This document shows positions 38,552 to 49,955 of a stretch of DNA of 64,000 nt, one piece after another. Position 1 is the stretch's first letter; each line of letters opens with the position of its first letter. This DNA comes from Pachyseris speciosa (taxonomy: Eukaryota > Cnidaria > Anthozoa > Scleractinia > Pachyseridae). Below the pieces are notes generated by a model. That model was not told the DNA's origin and ran no database searches. It saw only the letters and a list, made by a program, of their open reading frames with translations. The position numbers and the translations under genes are program-made. The stretch spans positions 303,501-367,500 of the forward strand of contig JAEMWC010000274.1 of NCBI GenBank assembly GCA_016490735.1, read 5' to 3'.

Positions 38552-39546
38552 TTCCATTCAGGGTCCATTGGACTCTATACACATAGGTTTAGGTGTTTTA
38601 CTTGTTCTATAAGCAGTTTGGTTTGTATGAAAGTTTCACAGGATACTTTGAGCTACAGTGCAGTGCAGAAATAAGCGTCCTACGCACATGCAAAGGGCAT
38701 GCACGTTTTTTTGTGTGTACGTGTCTTGGCTTTTACAGGCTTATACGGTGTATAATGAGTAATTACTTCATGCACTTATCATAAAGATGTACATTATACT
38801 GATCATGCCTGATGGCTGTAGCTCTTTATTGTGTGCATAAAAATTTCTTGTATCCAATGATAACAAAATTATTTATACAGCAAGCAATGTTCCAATATAA
38901 AGGAGGAATTCTCTAAGAAAAATCCATTCGTCATCAGGCTGATATTTGAAGCGTTTAAGACTATACATTTAACAATAATTATTGGTTCGTGCTTTAGTTT
39001 GCATACAGTATATCAAGTTATTGTGCACATAGAAAGTTTGGAGAGCAAAATTGAGGGAAGCACAAGACTCTGGCGAGAGCAACTCTACCTCTTTGAGTGC
39101 TCTTCACACTTTTCAAGTGCCATTTGTTACTCAATAAAGTATGCACATCCAAAACATGAACCACTGTCTTTTATAACCTACATTGCCTAGTTTAAATAAA
39201 TGTTATGGCAAAACCCTGGCAAATTGTTTAAACAGCAACCTGTCATTTTGAGTCTACTTGATCTGTACTGTTTTTCTACATGTCTAACGATAACATTGTT
39301 AACAATAAAAAATGCAAATGAATATTTAAGACTTTGAGCCAAAAATATTTACAGTATCTTATTAAGTTACTATGGCCCAGTCAATAATTTTTTTGGTTCT
39401 TTCAAAGTGTTTTAATTCCTTCCTGAATTCTCAGAAATGCAAGGTCCCTGGCACCATTTTACTCCTCTCATTTCCATCTTCAGGAGCTAAAACTCATGTC
39501 ACACTGCACTAAACATAGTTCAATCATCTTTATACCTTGCAATTAA
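38552..39546. other. No gene seen
   Basis: Ordinary AT-rich non-coding sequence; no inverted repeat or conserved frame recognised. Confidence 0.35.
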
Positions 39547-40512
39547 CAGGGACTTATTTAGCCGAGCGCTAAGCGGGAGAGATGGAGCACAAAGCGCGAC
39601 ATGCCAGTGCAAAGCGCTAGACAAGGGAAAGAGGTATATAAGTGCCTGTTGCCAGTTTATTGTTTATGCTCTTCCAACCAATCCTCTGGTGATTGGAAAA
39701 TACTGATTGGTCAATTCATACCATGTGATGCTAATGTGAGAAAATACACCACAAATAACAAACATGGTGCGTGGTGACTGTGAGTTTTCAACGAAGCTAT
39801 CAAGCTTGCACTTGATTTCTTACCTCACTTTCAAAACATGTATCGTGGTGTTGTTTTTATAAATGAAATTAACGCCAACGACTTCTCTCTCATTGAAAGA
39901 CAGGAGAAAGCGCCGAATGCTATTTTGCTGTACTCCACAGTATTCTTTACAGTACCTTGTAAAATGGAGTAAAAGAACAGCATTTTCTCCTGAACTTCTT
40001 TCACAAAATCAGAGTTTCTAAACTCAGCAATCAGTGCTGTTGTTTAGCGAATTCTTTGAATTAGCAAACTTTTTACAACTCATTGAAATTTTTACCTTTA
40101 ATTTAAAACACCTCATGTGCAAGTACTTCAGTTTCCGTGAAATTCATGATTGTAAACAATTCACTCTTTTTTGACTTATAATTGCTTTCTGCTGCTCGTA
40201 GAACTATCGATGCCTGAAGAAGGCTTATTCTGCCTGCCAGCAATGCTCTGAAAAATTGCTAATTCTGCTCGGACAACTAAATGTGCAAGAAATCTGATAA
40301 GTGTCCTGCAAATGATTGAAAGCTTTTTCATTAGTCAATTCAAAAGTGACTGTCTGTCGAATTTTGTAGGTGTTCCAAAGGGCCGAAGAGCATGAACAAT
40401 GGACTGGCGACAGAGGCTTATTTTTCTCTCCACCTCGTCTCGTGCTCTGCACTTGCATGTCGCACTTTGCGCTCCATCTCTCCCTCTTGGCGCTCGGCTG
40501 AATAAGCACCTG
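39547..40512. mobile_element. Non-autonomous DNA transposon, 966 bases, about 65-base terminal inverted repeats
   Basis: CAGGGACTTATTTAGCCGAG at the left is answered by CTCGGCTGAATAAGCACCTG at the right; inner words GGGAGAGATGGAGC and GCGCGACATGC also pair. Flanking TTAA on both sides may be the target duplication. No transposase frame lies inside. Confidence 0.75.
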
Positions 40513-41379
40513 TTTAATGCAGGCTATCATCTTCATTGACCAGTGTGCTTAAATTTAATTCAAGACATTCTTTTTTCCATTTTGTTGGCTGATGTGATTT
40601 TTTTATTGCAGTTAAGGCTGCTTGAACAAGGAAAAAAAATTATTTGGCAAAAATATGCTCATGTATTTATCTGAATTTGCTAAAACATATTTACATCTAA
40701 GTAGAAAATGTAGGCCTCCATATTTCTCAAAGTAATAATTTGGTATGGCCTTCCAGGCATCACCCAAGTTACTTACAGTACCAATTCAAGCAAGCCGTAG
40801 AGATTTTACCATAGATCTGAAATTATTCCACCCCCACCCCCTCCCCTTGCCAAGCCAGTTGTCATTGAGAGTGGATAAAACTTGTCTAATTATTAGTTCC
40901 CAAGGTAGCTCAAACAATTTAGTTTTTACTCATAATGAGTTTGGCTTCAAGATTTTTGTTTACTACAAAGTACTCCTAACAAATTTGACTAAATTTTGTC
41001 ATTTTTGCGGGTATCTACTACCTTAAGACAACCTTCTCAGAAGGCTGATACATGACTTTTCTTTAAAAAAAATTTATTTTGTCCTTTTAATTTTTCCTTA
41101 AAAAAGAGAGAATAGGTGGCCTTTAAACTTCATTTAGCACCTTGTTCGCCACACTGAGCATAGATGCAGTATAGATTAATTGAGAAGCACTGAGGGATTT
41201 GGCTAAAAGGGATTTACCATGAGTGTAAGATCGCACAACTGACAAAAAAATAATTTTGTTTTTATTTTCTGAATTTTGGTGAAGAAGATAGCGTCATTGT
41301 TCTCATCCACATTGTACATGTATGATAGATGAGTTCCTTGAAGTATTTTAATTGGGTCTTAAATGGCACAGAACACTAA
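40513..41379. other. No gene seen
   Basis: AT-rich; a C-rich polypyrimidine run at 40828-40850. No supported coding frame. Confidence 0.35.
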
Positions 41380-42030
41380 TATGTTTGTGTTCTGCTTTAA
41401 CTGAGAGCCATTATCCACATTGCTGTTTTATTCTTATTCAATTTTAAGCCTGAAATGGTATCAAAGTTTTTTTGTAGTGAACATTTAAGGGAATTTGTGT
41501 CACTTGTTAAGAGCATAGTGTCATCAGCAAATTGAGATATTCTTACCCCTCAGTCATGAGAGTTAGGGAGATGAATACATGTACCTCTACAATTTGGTTC
41601 TTTTCTGATTTTTAAAGCCAGTCGTTCCACTGCTAGCATAAACAGGGAAGGGCTTAGGGGCAACCCTGACGTATGCCTCTCAAAACTTCGGAATAATTTT
41701 TGTCATAAAGCCGGCGTTCATAACTGCTGTTTCACCACCATTATAGAGAATGGAAAGCCAAATTCTTATAGACGGTCCAAAGTTGAAAAGTTTTAATTTT
41801 TTTGTTATAGCTTCTTGAAATATAGCTTTTTCAAAGTCCACAAAAAGAAAGATTCCTGAGATTTTTTCAGGCTGTGTTTATTCCATTAGATCACTTAAGA
41901 GTCTTATATTCTGACCCGGCGATAATTTTTATATCTATTTTTGACAAAACCTGTTTGGTCAGAATGTATTAATTTTGGTAGAAAGATTTCTATTTGTTCA
42001 AATGGCAATAGCTGTCTTCGGGAGAGGTCT
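41380..42030 (-). pseudogene. Second LINE reverse transcriptase fragment
   Basis: Minus-strand words RQGCPLSPSLFMLAVERL, then IRKEPNCRG and ISQFADDTMLLTSDT are the palm of a LINE reverse transcriptase with ADD active site, of the QGCPLSP type that differs from the GIPQGS LINE at 33 kb. Frames are shifted and stops are present. Confidence 0.7.
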
Positions 42031-42659
42031 GTACTCAACGTTGAGCAGAGTTACAGGATGCCAGCTAGTTATTTCTGACAAGTCACTGTGTTCTTTAGGA
42101 GGTTAAAAGAAATTTTCCTCTTCTTTGTGAAACTGAATAAGGAGTTTTCCTTTCTGAAAGGCTTCGTTGTTAGAGTTAAGTAATTCAAGGATCTGCAACC
42201 TGTCATGTATGATTCAGTAGTTTGATTCAAACAACAATCTTGGATACTTTTTTTATTAGGGGGTAATTGACAGATTTCTGATGAAGAAATGTACATGTGT
42301 TAACCTTAGCTAGTGAGGCTCTGAAAGAATAGGCTAGCTTAACTGAGCATGAGAGAAACACTTAATATTGAATAATAAATTGGTGAAATAGTTTAAGTAA
42401 AGGTGAAACCACTTTGATCAAAAATACTACATGTAATTAAATGAAGGCACTGTTTTCCTGTACTGCATATAATGGAGGAGACAAGTGAAAAGTGAAACAA
42501 AAATAATTTATACATGTATAATAGATTACGAATAATTAATTGTTTCGAATGACTTTTTACAAACAAACTGCGGTGATAAACATGACAACAACATTAATGA
42601 TGTTCTGAACAGGCAACAAAACAGACCGAAGATTCCAACCACCACAGTCCCCAAACGGA

Positions 42660-43300
42660 AATAATCTTAGTTCTACCTTATTTAGGAGTACAAAGCAAAA
42701 TTATTACCAAACAACTGAAGACCTGCATTAGTAAATTTTATGGCTGCATTGATCTTAAGGTTATTTTCCAAAGCGCTCATCGCATTAAGTCTCTTTTTCC
42801 CTACAAAGATAGAATTAACCGTTCCCAAATGTCTAAAGTTGTTTATAAAGCTAGTTGTTGGGACTGCCAGGATTTCTACATTGGAAAAACAAAACACAGA
42901 TTGCATGACAGAAAAACTGAACATTTTAAAGCGATCACGAGTAGCTATCATGCATCTGCTATCGCAGACCACGTCACGTCAACTGGTCACAACTTAAAAT
43001 GGGACCACTTTGAGATATTGGCGAAAGGTCGGTCAGACACTCATTGCAAGATAAAGGAGACTCTACTAATTAGAGAATTGAAACCTACCCTAAATGAAAA
43101 TGTAAGCAGCGAAAAGCTGTATCTCTATTAGTTTGCATCTTTTATATGCAAATTATTTTTAGTTTCTGTCAAGGTTATTGTTAATTAGCTACTTATCTTA
43201 ATTAGTTTCAAATTTAGTTGTTACTTTAATTCCTAACGGTCACTTCTGAAGATGTATGTCGAAACATACGAAACGTCAAGTTAAACGATATAGTTTTATT
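42660..43300 (+). mobile_element. Penelope-like element fragment with GIY-YIG endonuclease
   Basis: The frame 42829-43131 and words before it encode VVYKASCWDCQDFYIGKTKH, then HVTSTGHNLKWDHFEIL and KETLLIRELKPTLNEN. This is a GIY-YIG nuclease domain fused downstream of the Penelope reverse transcriptase, which is missing here (5' truncation). A hammerhead-like hairpin follows at 43240-43283. Confidence 0.8.
43240..43283 (+). ncRNA. Hammerhead-like motif at the 3' end of a Penelope-like element
   Basis: CTGAAGA, one extra T, stem GTATGT-CGAA-ACATAC, GAAAC, then GTC. Short flanks ACTT/AAGT could form helix I. The single base between the core and helix II departs from the consensus. Confidence 0.5.
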
Positions 43301-44789
43301 TTTGTTTTCCAACAATGCGTTCTATTGACTTTTTACAAAGGTATTTTCCCAGCTGGTACAATGTATACATTAGCCAGAGGAAGTAGGCTAGCAGCTTTAT
43401 AGACAACTCAAGCTCCTATTGATGTAACTCTTCAGTGCAGCCCAATAAGGGTCATTTTTGAAATGTCTTTAACTGAGCCCCACAGTTGGCTTTAACTTAT
43501 AGTGAGGGTCAGTATACGGTACATTGTAAAAATTCTGTTACATGTGAAATGTGACATTTACCAGTCATTTTTGCTGTGTTAATTATCCTCAATTCCACAA
43601 ATTTATGAAATGGCTGTTATGGAGATAAAACTAACTGAAGGTTTTGCTGATTTACAAAACAACAAAAAGCTGAAATAGTAAATTAAGGTAACTACAGTGT
43701 TACAAGTCATTAGAGAGATTCTGTCAGGTTCTGCTAAAACATTGGTTACTTTCATTAGATTTCTGCAGTATAAATTTGCTTTCCACTGCCAAAGGGTTAA
43801 GTTTCTGCTGCACTGCCCCTTGTATACATCATAGGGTTTTCTTTGTTTAGTGACCAAAAGGGAATATTGTGATCTGCAAGTTGGACAAGTTCTAGTTTGT
43901 TCTTAGAGATTAATAAGGAACTGCTTTAAAAAGGTCCTGAAGTTTTCTTTGTAATAGACAAAAAATATAATTACTGTCAGTAGAGTGCAATTCTCTATTG
44001 CCAGAGAGTCTCTGTCAACACCTATTGACAGGTTTAAGTACACTGTGTAGAATAGTCTATAATTTTAGTCATGAAATGATTAGTATCTTTAGACTCTATA
44101 TTTAACAATCACTAGACTAATGCTATTCAAAAGTGAAAACAGGATACCTGATTGCAGCAGCATCTACTGTTTTGTGGATTAATTAAAGCTTCATTCTCTA
44201 CTCAGTACCCTAACCAATGAGACTACAGTGTAGCTGGCACTTTCAGTGTAAATGATACATGTACTTCTTCATGTACTTCTGAACTTGTCATTAGGAAGTT
44301 CATTCAGTGGTACTTTTGAACTTGTAAGAGTTTATGACATTATTGCAGGTAATTTCATTGACATGTCTAGCTTTCCAACCATTTGCAAGGCATACAACGT
44401 TACATTATAATAGCCTTGTCACTTCTTACTGTGTCATAATAAGCATTATGGTGTCACATGTACACACTACAGTGTATAAATGTATGTTTTTGTTTTAGAC
44501 TTTGTGGATTTGAAGATAACTGTTTACAGTTCACCTGAACAGTAATCAGATCATGACTGGTCAAATACATGTAGTTAGACTAATTTTCCCTAATATTTAT
44601 GACAGGCATCTTGTCCATACTTTAAAGAACCTTTAAAGTTGATCATCAACTGTACTGTACACTGAAAAGCACTAAAAAGATTTTTGATTGAGATGAAAAA
44701 GCGTTTCTGTTGTCCTTAATGTAGAACTTTTAAAGAATATGCTACGTGTGTATTTCTGTGCATGTATTAACAGCTAGCATATTACATGC
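43301..44789. other. No gene seen
   Basis: Non-coding AT-rich sequence without recognised repeats apart from scattered ACATGTAC words. Confidence 0.35.
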
Positions 44790-45015
44790 TGGGGAGCAGG
44801 GAATTTGCATAATGGTGAGAGCACTCACCTCCCACCAATGTGGCCTGGGTTAGAATCCTGCATGGATGACGCCATAAGTGGGCTGAGTTTGTGTTGGTTG
44901 TGCGACTCAGCTGAATGAATTTTCTTCAGGTACATGCAGCTTATTTGAACTGGTTGTAGGCTCCGTGCTCCAAGAGCGCTGTATATTGCTTTCAGTTCAA
45001 CCTTGCTTTTTTTTT
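44790..45015 (+). mobile_element. tRNA-derived SINE, second family
   Basis: ATAATGGTGAGAGCACTCAC (A-box region) and CTGGGTTAGAATCCTG (B box) head a body with GACGCCATAAGTGGGCTGAG and end in a T-rich tract near 45008. I recognise it as a common anthozoan SINE type; age is moderate, with several changes in the B box. Confidence 0.6.
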
Positions 45016-45330
45016 TATTGTACTTTGCAAGGACAATTAGCTGGACAGAACATTGTTGTTGTTGTTGTTGATATTTTATTGAATTTTAAATGTCGGCTTG
45101 GTTGTAATTGCTGTTGACTGCCATTTGTTGTTCCAAGAAACTGATGTAGTGTCTCCATAGAGATCAACAGCAGTTCAAGAAACAGTTATGAACTCGCATG
45201 GACTCAGTGATACATTTTGTGTTGAAAAAGTCGTGAACATTAAATATTTCATTACTGTGGATGGAATTACTAGCTGCAAAGACAAAAAACAAGAATTATC
45301 TTTCACTCAACATTTTCATCAAAATTCTAC

Positions 45331-45721
45331 TTTAAAGGAGCACTGTCACCGGGATTTATGCTGTTTTTGGTTCAATTCTGCCAAAGTTACTGCCTTTTAC
45401 CTGTTACCGTGCAGAAAATGCTCCTACAGAATCAGCAAGATGAATTCCAATGAAATTCTAGCTGGGAGAGCTAACAATAATAATTTTTTTGGTGATTTTT
45501 CAATGCATAGCTTGAAATTTTGAAAAAACTGGCAAGTTTTTTCAAATTTCAATCCATTTCCATCCTTGTCATCTTTGATGGAATACAGGAGTTTATAGTG
45601 TCCATGCATTATTAGTCTTTGGCAGCAAAACTAGACCATTATTTTCAGGTTTCCACTGGTGCGTTGGCAATTTTAAGCTTTTTAAAGTGATGGTACAATA
45701 GCGTGACAGTGCCCCTTTAAA
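45331..45721. mobile_element. MITE with TTTAAAGG.GCACTGTCAC ends
   Basis: TTTAAAGGAGCACTGTCAC at the left and GTGACAGTGCCCCTTTAAA at the right; 391 bases. A TTAA inside each end may be the target. No transposase. Confidence 0.8.
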
Positions 45722-45749
45722 GACTGCTAAACTGCATGGTGCTACTGAA

Positions 45750-45904
45750 TAGGCTAGTTTCGAATTGTGGGAGAACAAAAGAACAGAGTCGAGGTTGAGG
45801 GGAATAATTTGCATTTTCCTTTGTTTTTGACAAAAGAAAATGCAAATTATTCCCCTCAACCTCGACTCTGTTCTTTTGTTCTCCCACAATTCGAAACTAG
45901 CCTA
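45750..45904. repeat. 155-base near-perfect palindrome (foldback)
   Basis: TAGGCTAGTTTCGAATTGTG begins an arm of about 69 bases that is repeated in inverse up to CACAATTCGAAACTAGCCTA, with a loop of about 17 bases (CTTTGTTTTTGACAAAAG). No mismatch was seen in the arms. Confidence 0.9.
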
Positions 45905-47688
45905 TTGTATTATTTGGAAAAAAAAAAGAGAGAATGAGATCGAGCGCCTCTATCCAACAGTTCACATTTTTACATGCAGTGGTTAACACAAGTACCATGA
46001 CTTGTATTTTGGCCAATGCGATAAGTAGCTCAAACACATCTAGAAAATCAATAACAAAGCTACAAGGATGACAATTGAGTTGAGAGTTGACTTGAAGTTT
46101 ATTTATCACCCATTTTGTTTTTATTTCCTCTGGAAAAAAAATAAAAATATATTTATAATTTTCAATTTTTTTGCTTGTAGCAGTTACCCTTTCAAAGAAT
46201 GAGAATGTTCAAAAAACACTTTTCTTTGTATGCTCTTTTGTGCGAGAGTTTGAATCAGTTTTTTGTTCCCAAAGCTTTCACTTGATAAACTATTTTACCG
46301 GTGATATTGATGCTAGGCCAACGTACAGTATTTCTCACTTTACCATCTCACTAATCTTCACTCTTATTGTTTCTCTGATCTTCAAAAGGGTTGGTTGAAC
46401 CTGTTCGATAGTGTGGCAACCCCATCAGCTTAATATACATACGTACAAATCTGTTGAATGTGACTATACAGAATTATAGCTTAAAATGTTAAAGGTGCCC
46501 TCTTACTCATGTCAATTGTTATCTGTGTTGCTTAACTTGCATGACTAGGGAAGGCGAGGGCACCAGTCCCCAACAGCTTACTGTAGTACTCCAGCAATAA
46601 GAAAAATCAAAGTGCATATTGGGAAGTGATAAGTTAGTTCTCACATAGCCAGGCCCTGAATAAATGTCACTGCATGGACATAAAAAGCAGGTTAACGAAC
46701 CAAAATTTAGCTCTATATTATTTTCTTAACAGAATTAGGGAAGGACACCTAATTTATCCATGAATAAAAATTCTCTAACCCAGTTTTCTGAAAGTAAGGT
46801 TTTGCTTTCTCCGAGTTCGTGAAATGACACTGTGCATGTGTTTTAAGAGTTGCAAATTATTTTTGTTTACAGTTTTCATTATATTACATAACTTGACTAG
46901 GTGGGTTACCCTTAGTTGATCATGTAACCACTTTGATGATTTTTGTTTGTGTATGAGCTGACGTTGGATGACCATCAATTTTCACGGTACAAATTGGGCA
47001 TACTGGGCAAAGAAATCATACACCTCCCTGTTACAAGCCGCAAAGACAAAAAATCCCTGGCGGAACCAGTGAATTAATTAAACCCATGTTACTTTCTGAC
47101 TGTCGTGTTGAAGGTCCTTTGTGAGACTTCTCTTGGGCTTTGTGGTCTAAACATGATGAATACATTTTGCTTACATTTGGTTGGTCATTAACCAGTACTC
47201 CAATACATTACTTGCATGCTTTACAGAAGTATCTGCGGGTCAGGATACATTAATTCACTGAAAAAATACATGTGTAAAACTGAGCCACTACAAGAGCAAC
47301 TGGAATTCAAAACGAAAACTGAGGCTATACAGTTTACAGCGATAAATACGCTTCAATCTGTAAAAATATCATGCTTTCTTAATATAAAAATAATGTGCTT
47401 CCATAAACTGTGCATCTAGACATCTAATGTATTATAAGGCACTTTCCTGAACGTTTGAAAATTCCTATAATTTTAGGTCTGACACATACATGTACCTGTA
47501 CGTAAATAGCAGATCGACATTCTGTCTTTTTGGTGGATTTTTCATTCTCATCCAAGCAAAAAGACCAAGATTTGAGCAGGCTGACCGTAGATGAAGTCAG
47601 AATCATTTAAACAGGAACATTATTTACCCAAATCCTTTCACTGCTAGCATACATAATTAAGTTTAGTTTTCATGATATGCCTACTTGC
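45905..47688. other. No gene seen
   Basis: AT-rich. GGTGCCCTC at 46494 and GAGGGCACC at 46556 form a short inverted pair. No coding support. Confidence 0.35.
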
Positions 47689-47727
47689 TGGTTTGTAAAT
47701 TGAGAATTTTTCTCAATTTACAAACCA
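47689..47727. repeat. Perfect 18-base-arm hairpin
   Basis: TGGTTTGTAAATTGAGAA, a short T loop, then its exact inverse. Confidence 0.85.
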
Positions 47728-47915
47728 ACAGTAATGGCGATTCAAATGAAACATGTATACTATAAGTGAAACTGATATGATGCAGTGATTCTGCTTTATC
47801 AGTCAATAAAGTAGATGTACTAGATGTAGATGCAGATGTGCACCAGTTTGTGCTTGTTTTGAATGTGTAACCAGACATCACTATTGCACTGTTCTAAACG
47901 TAAATTGTTCAGCCG

Positions 47916-48375
47916 AAACACCAGGGGCACCCAACGAGCCAAATCAACCAAACGCTGTAGAAAGGCATTTTTTGAGTACCTTATGGTGTTTTAAGTCCGT
48001 TTAAAGTGATGTTTTCATAAGCTAGAAGAAGTTCATCTGTTCGGATTCTCTAGCTGAAATTTTCTTTGCCCGAAAATGTTAGGGAACAAAATGTTCCTTT
48101 AAGAAAATGCAAGCTGAAATGAACTTTCCACGAACTTTCTAGGGAAATATTTTCTTTCCGAAAATGCTAGTTGACGTTTTTGACTGCCAAAAACAGCAAT
48201 TACGACCTTTTCGAAAACCTCAGGGGCTATGATTTCCCAATTGCGAATCTTTTAGGTCACGTTTTAATTACGAAAATCCGAGTGCACTCTTTAATCGACG
48301 CCGAAAGCGCAAGCCGAATTACCCTCCATCGAACAGATATCTACCGAAACTTGTCGTTGGGTGCCCCTGAAACAC
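47916..48375. mobile_element. MITE with CAGGGGCACCCAACGA ends and AAACAC target duplication
   Basis: Terminal inverted repeats at 47922-47937 and 48354-48369; AAACAC on both sides (47916-47921 and 48370-48375). About 448 bases, no transposase. Inner words AACGCT and TTCGAAA give little more. Confidence 0.85.
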
Positions 48376-48717
48376 AACAACTACAACCTTCGGGAGAAAC
48401 ATAAACTGCTATCAGGCATCGCTGTTACTTACCTGCAGGGTAATTGTGATGCTCAATAATGCATACCACCAGGGATTCAGATTGAATTTCTTTTCCATGG
48501 CTAGTCGCGAGGCCTTCCAAGGGGTGGTCTGGTGTCGCTTTGTCGCTCGATTACGACTCTGTCGCTTGTTTCGTTAGGGGAAAATGTCGCTGTCGCAAAG
48601 AAAACAAAGAGGAATGGACAGTGAATTCTCGCTGTCGCAAACTGTCGCGTTGCGTCAGCGGTAAGTAGTCGTCTCGCCACCAGAGAACTCGCGATCAATA
48701 AGTAATCAACAAATGAA

Positions 48718-48763
<46 letters not shown>

Positions 48764-48769
48764 GGAGTG
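48376..48769. other. No gene seen
   Basis: Repeated TGTCGC words at 48530-48650; no convincing frame on either strand. Confidence 0.35.
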
Positions 48770-48795
48770 AAACACGAAAATTTGGCTTATCAACG

Positions 48796-48826
<31 letters not shown>

Positions 48827-49955
48827 GGATTCGATTAGCTGACGTTTCGAGCGTTAGCCCTTCGTCGGAGCGAATCGAGGAATTGTGGGTTGTGTATGGT
48901 TTATATACAGAAAATGGAGCTACGCTATTGGTGGTAACATGGTAACGTGAAAACCATGAATAAATTAATTGAATGAAAAGCGCTCGTTGATACCGTGGGG
49001 ATTAAGAGTGCCAATTTGAAAGATAAGTTTTTGCTCGAGATTTTTACGGCTTTCCGTGGTACCTTGATGTAGGGAAAGGCCGGAGATCGACATGTGTTGT
49101 TGGGAATGGTTAGGGAGATTAAAATGCCGAGCGACAGGTTTGGATGCGTCTTTGTCATCTTTCTCAACATCACGAAGATGTTCTCGGAATCGGTCACCTA
49201 GTCGTCTTCCTGTTTCGCCGATGTATAACTTTTTGCATAATGTGCAGGTTATCAATAGATAACATTTGCGGAGGTACACGTGAAACGATCAGTGATCTTA
49301 ACAGATCGCTTAGGGCCCGATATTTTGTCAGTGTTTTGAATGAAAGGACAAGTTTTGCATCGTGAGCGCGCGCATTTAAAAGTGCCAGGTTGTTCAGTTG
49401 TTTTGAATGCGCCTTTAACTAGAAAGTTACCTACATTTTTGTCGCGTTTGAAAGAAACCAGCGGTGGTTCCGAAAAGATTCTAGCAGTTTCTGGATCATT
49501 TTGCAGTATCTTAAAGTTATTAAGAATGATGGCTTTAACTGGGTTATTATGCGGGTGAAATGTGAGGGTGAATGGAATTCTGTCATTCTTTTCCTTTTTT
49601 GACGTCTGTAGTGCTGACTGTTGATCAATCTGCTGAGCGCGGTGATGGCCCGATTGAACTATAGAATCAGGATAGCCACGTTTCTCGAAAAAATGGCACA
49701 TTTCCTCTGATCTGTTGGAAAAATCAGAGTCATCACTACATAGACGTCGAAGTCTAAGAAATTGAGAATAGGGAATGGCGTTTTTGAAATGAGATGGATG
49801 TGAAGATGAATACAACAAATAACTGAGAATCGGTGGGTTTGTAGTGCACACTGGTACATAAACCGTTGCCGCTGATAAAAACTTTTATATCAAGAAAGGC
49901 CAGGGAAGTTTCCGAAATTATCAACTCCTTTGATAAACCAAATTTTCAATAAGTA
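48770..49955 (-). mobile_element. Penelope-like element, 5'-truncated, with GIY-YIG domain
   Basis: On the minus strand a reverse transcriptase thumb region (FLRLRRLCSDDSDF, FFEKRGYPDSI, LTFHPHN) is followed after a CKTCPF motif by a GIY-YIG nuclease (LITCTLCKKLYIGETGRRLG, then FREHLRDVEK, LEQKLIFQIGTLNPHGINER). The two parts are in different frames near 49260. Similar TTATCAAC.GAGTTGATAA words lie at both edges (48788 and 49915). A hammerhead-like hairpin is at the 3' side (48828-48876). Confidence 0.8.
48828..48876 (-). ncRNA. Hammerhead-like motif at the 3' side of the Penelope-like element
   Basis: Minus strand: GATTCG pairs with CGAATC (helix I); core CCGACGA (consensus CTGANGA, one change), one extra A, stem GGGC-TAAC-GCTC, GAAAC, GTC. 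Same layout as the motif at 43240, including the extra base. Confidence 0.5.

Noticed and set aside
45188..45523. 111-residue plus-strand frame
   Set aside because: Spans the edge of a MITE, no conserved words, no splice signals.
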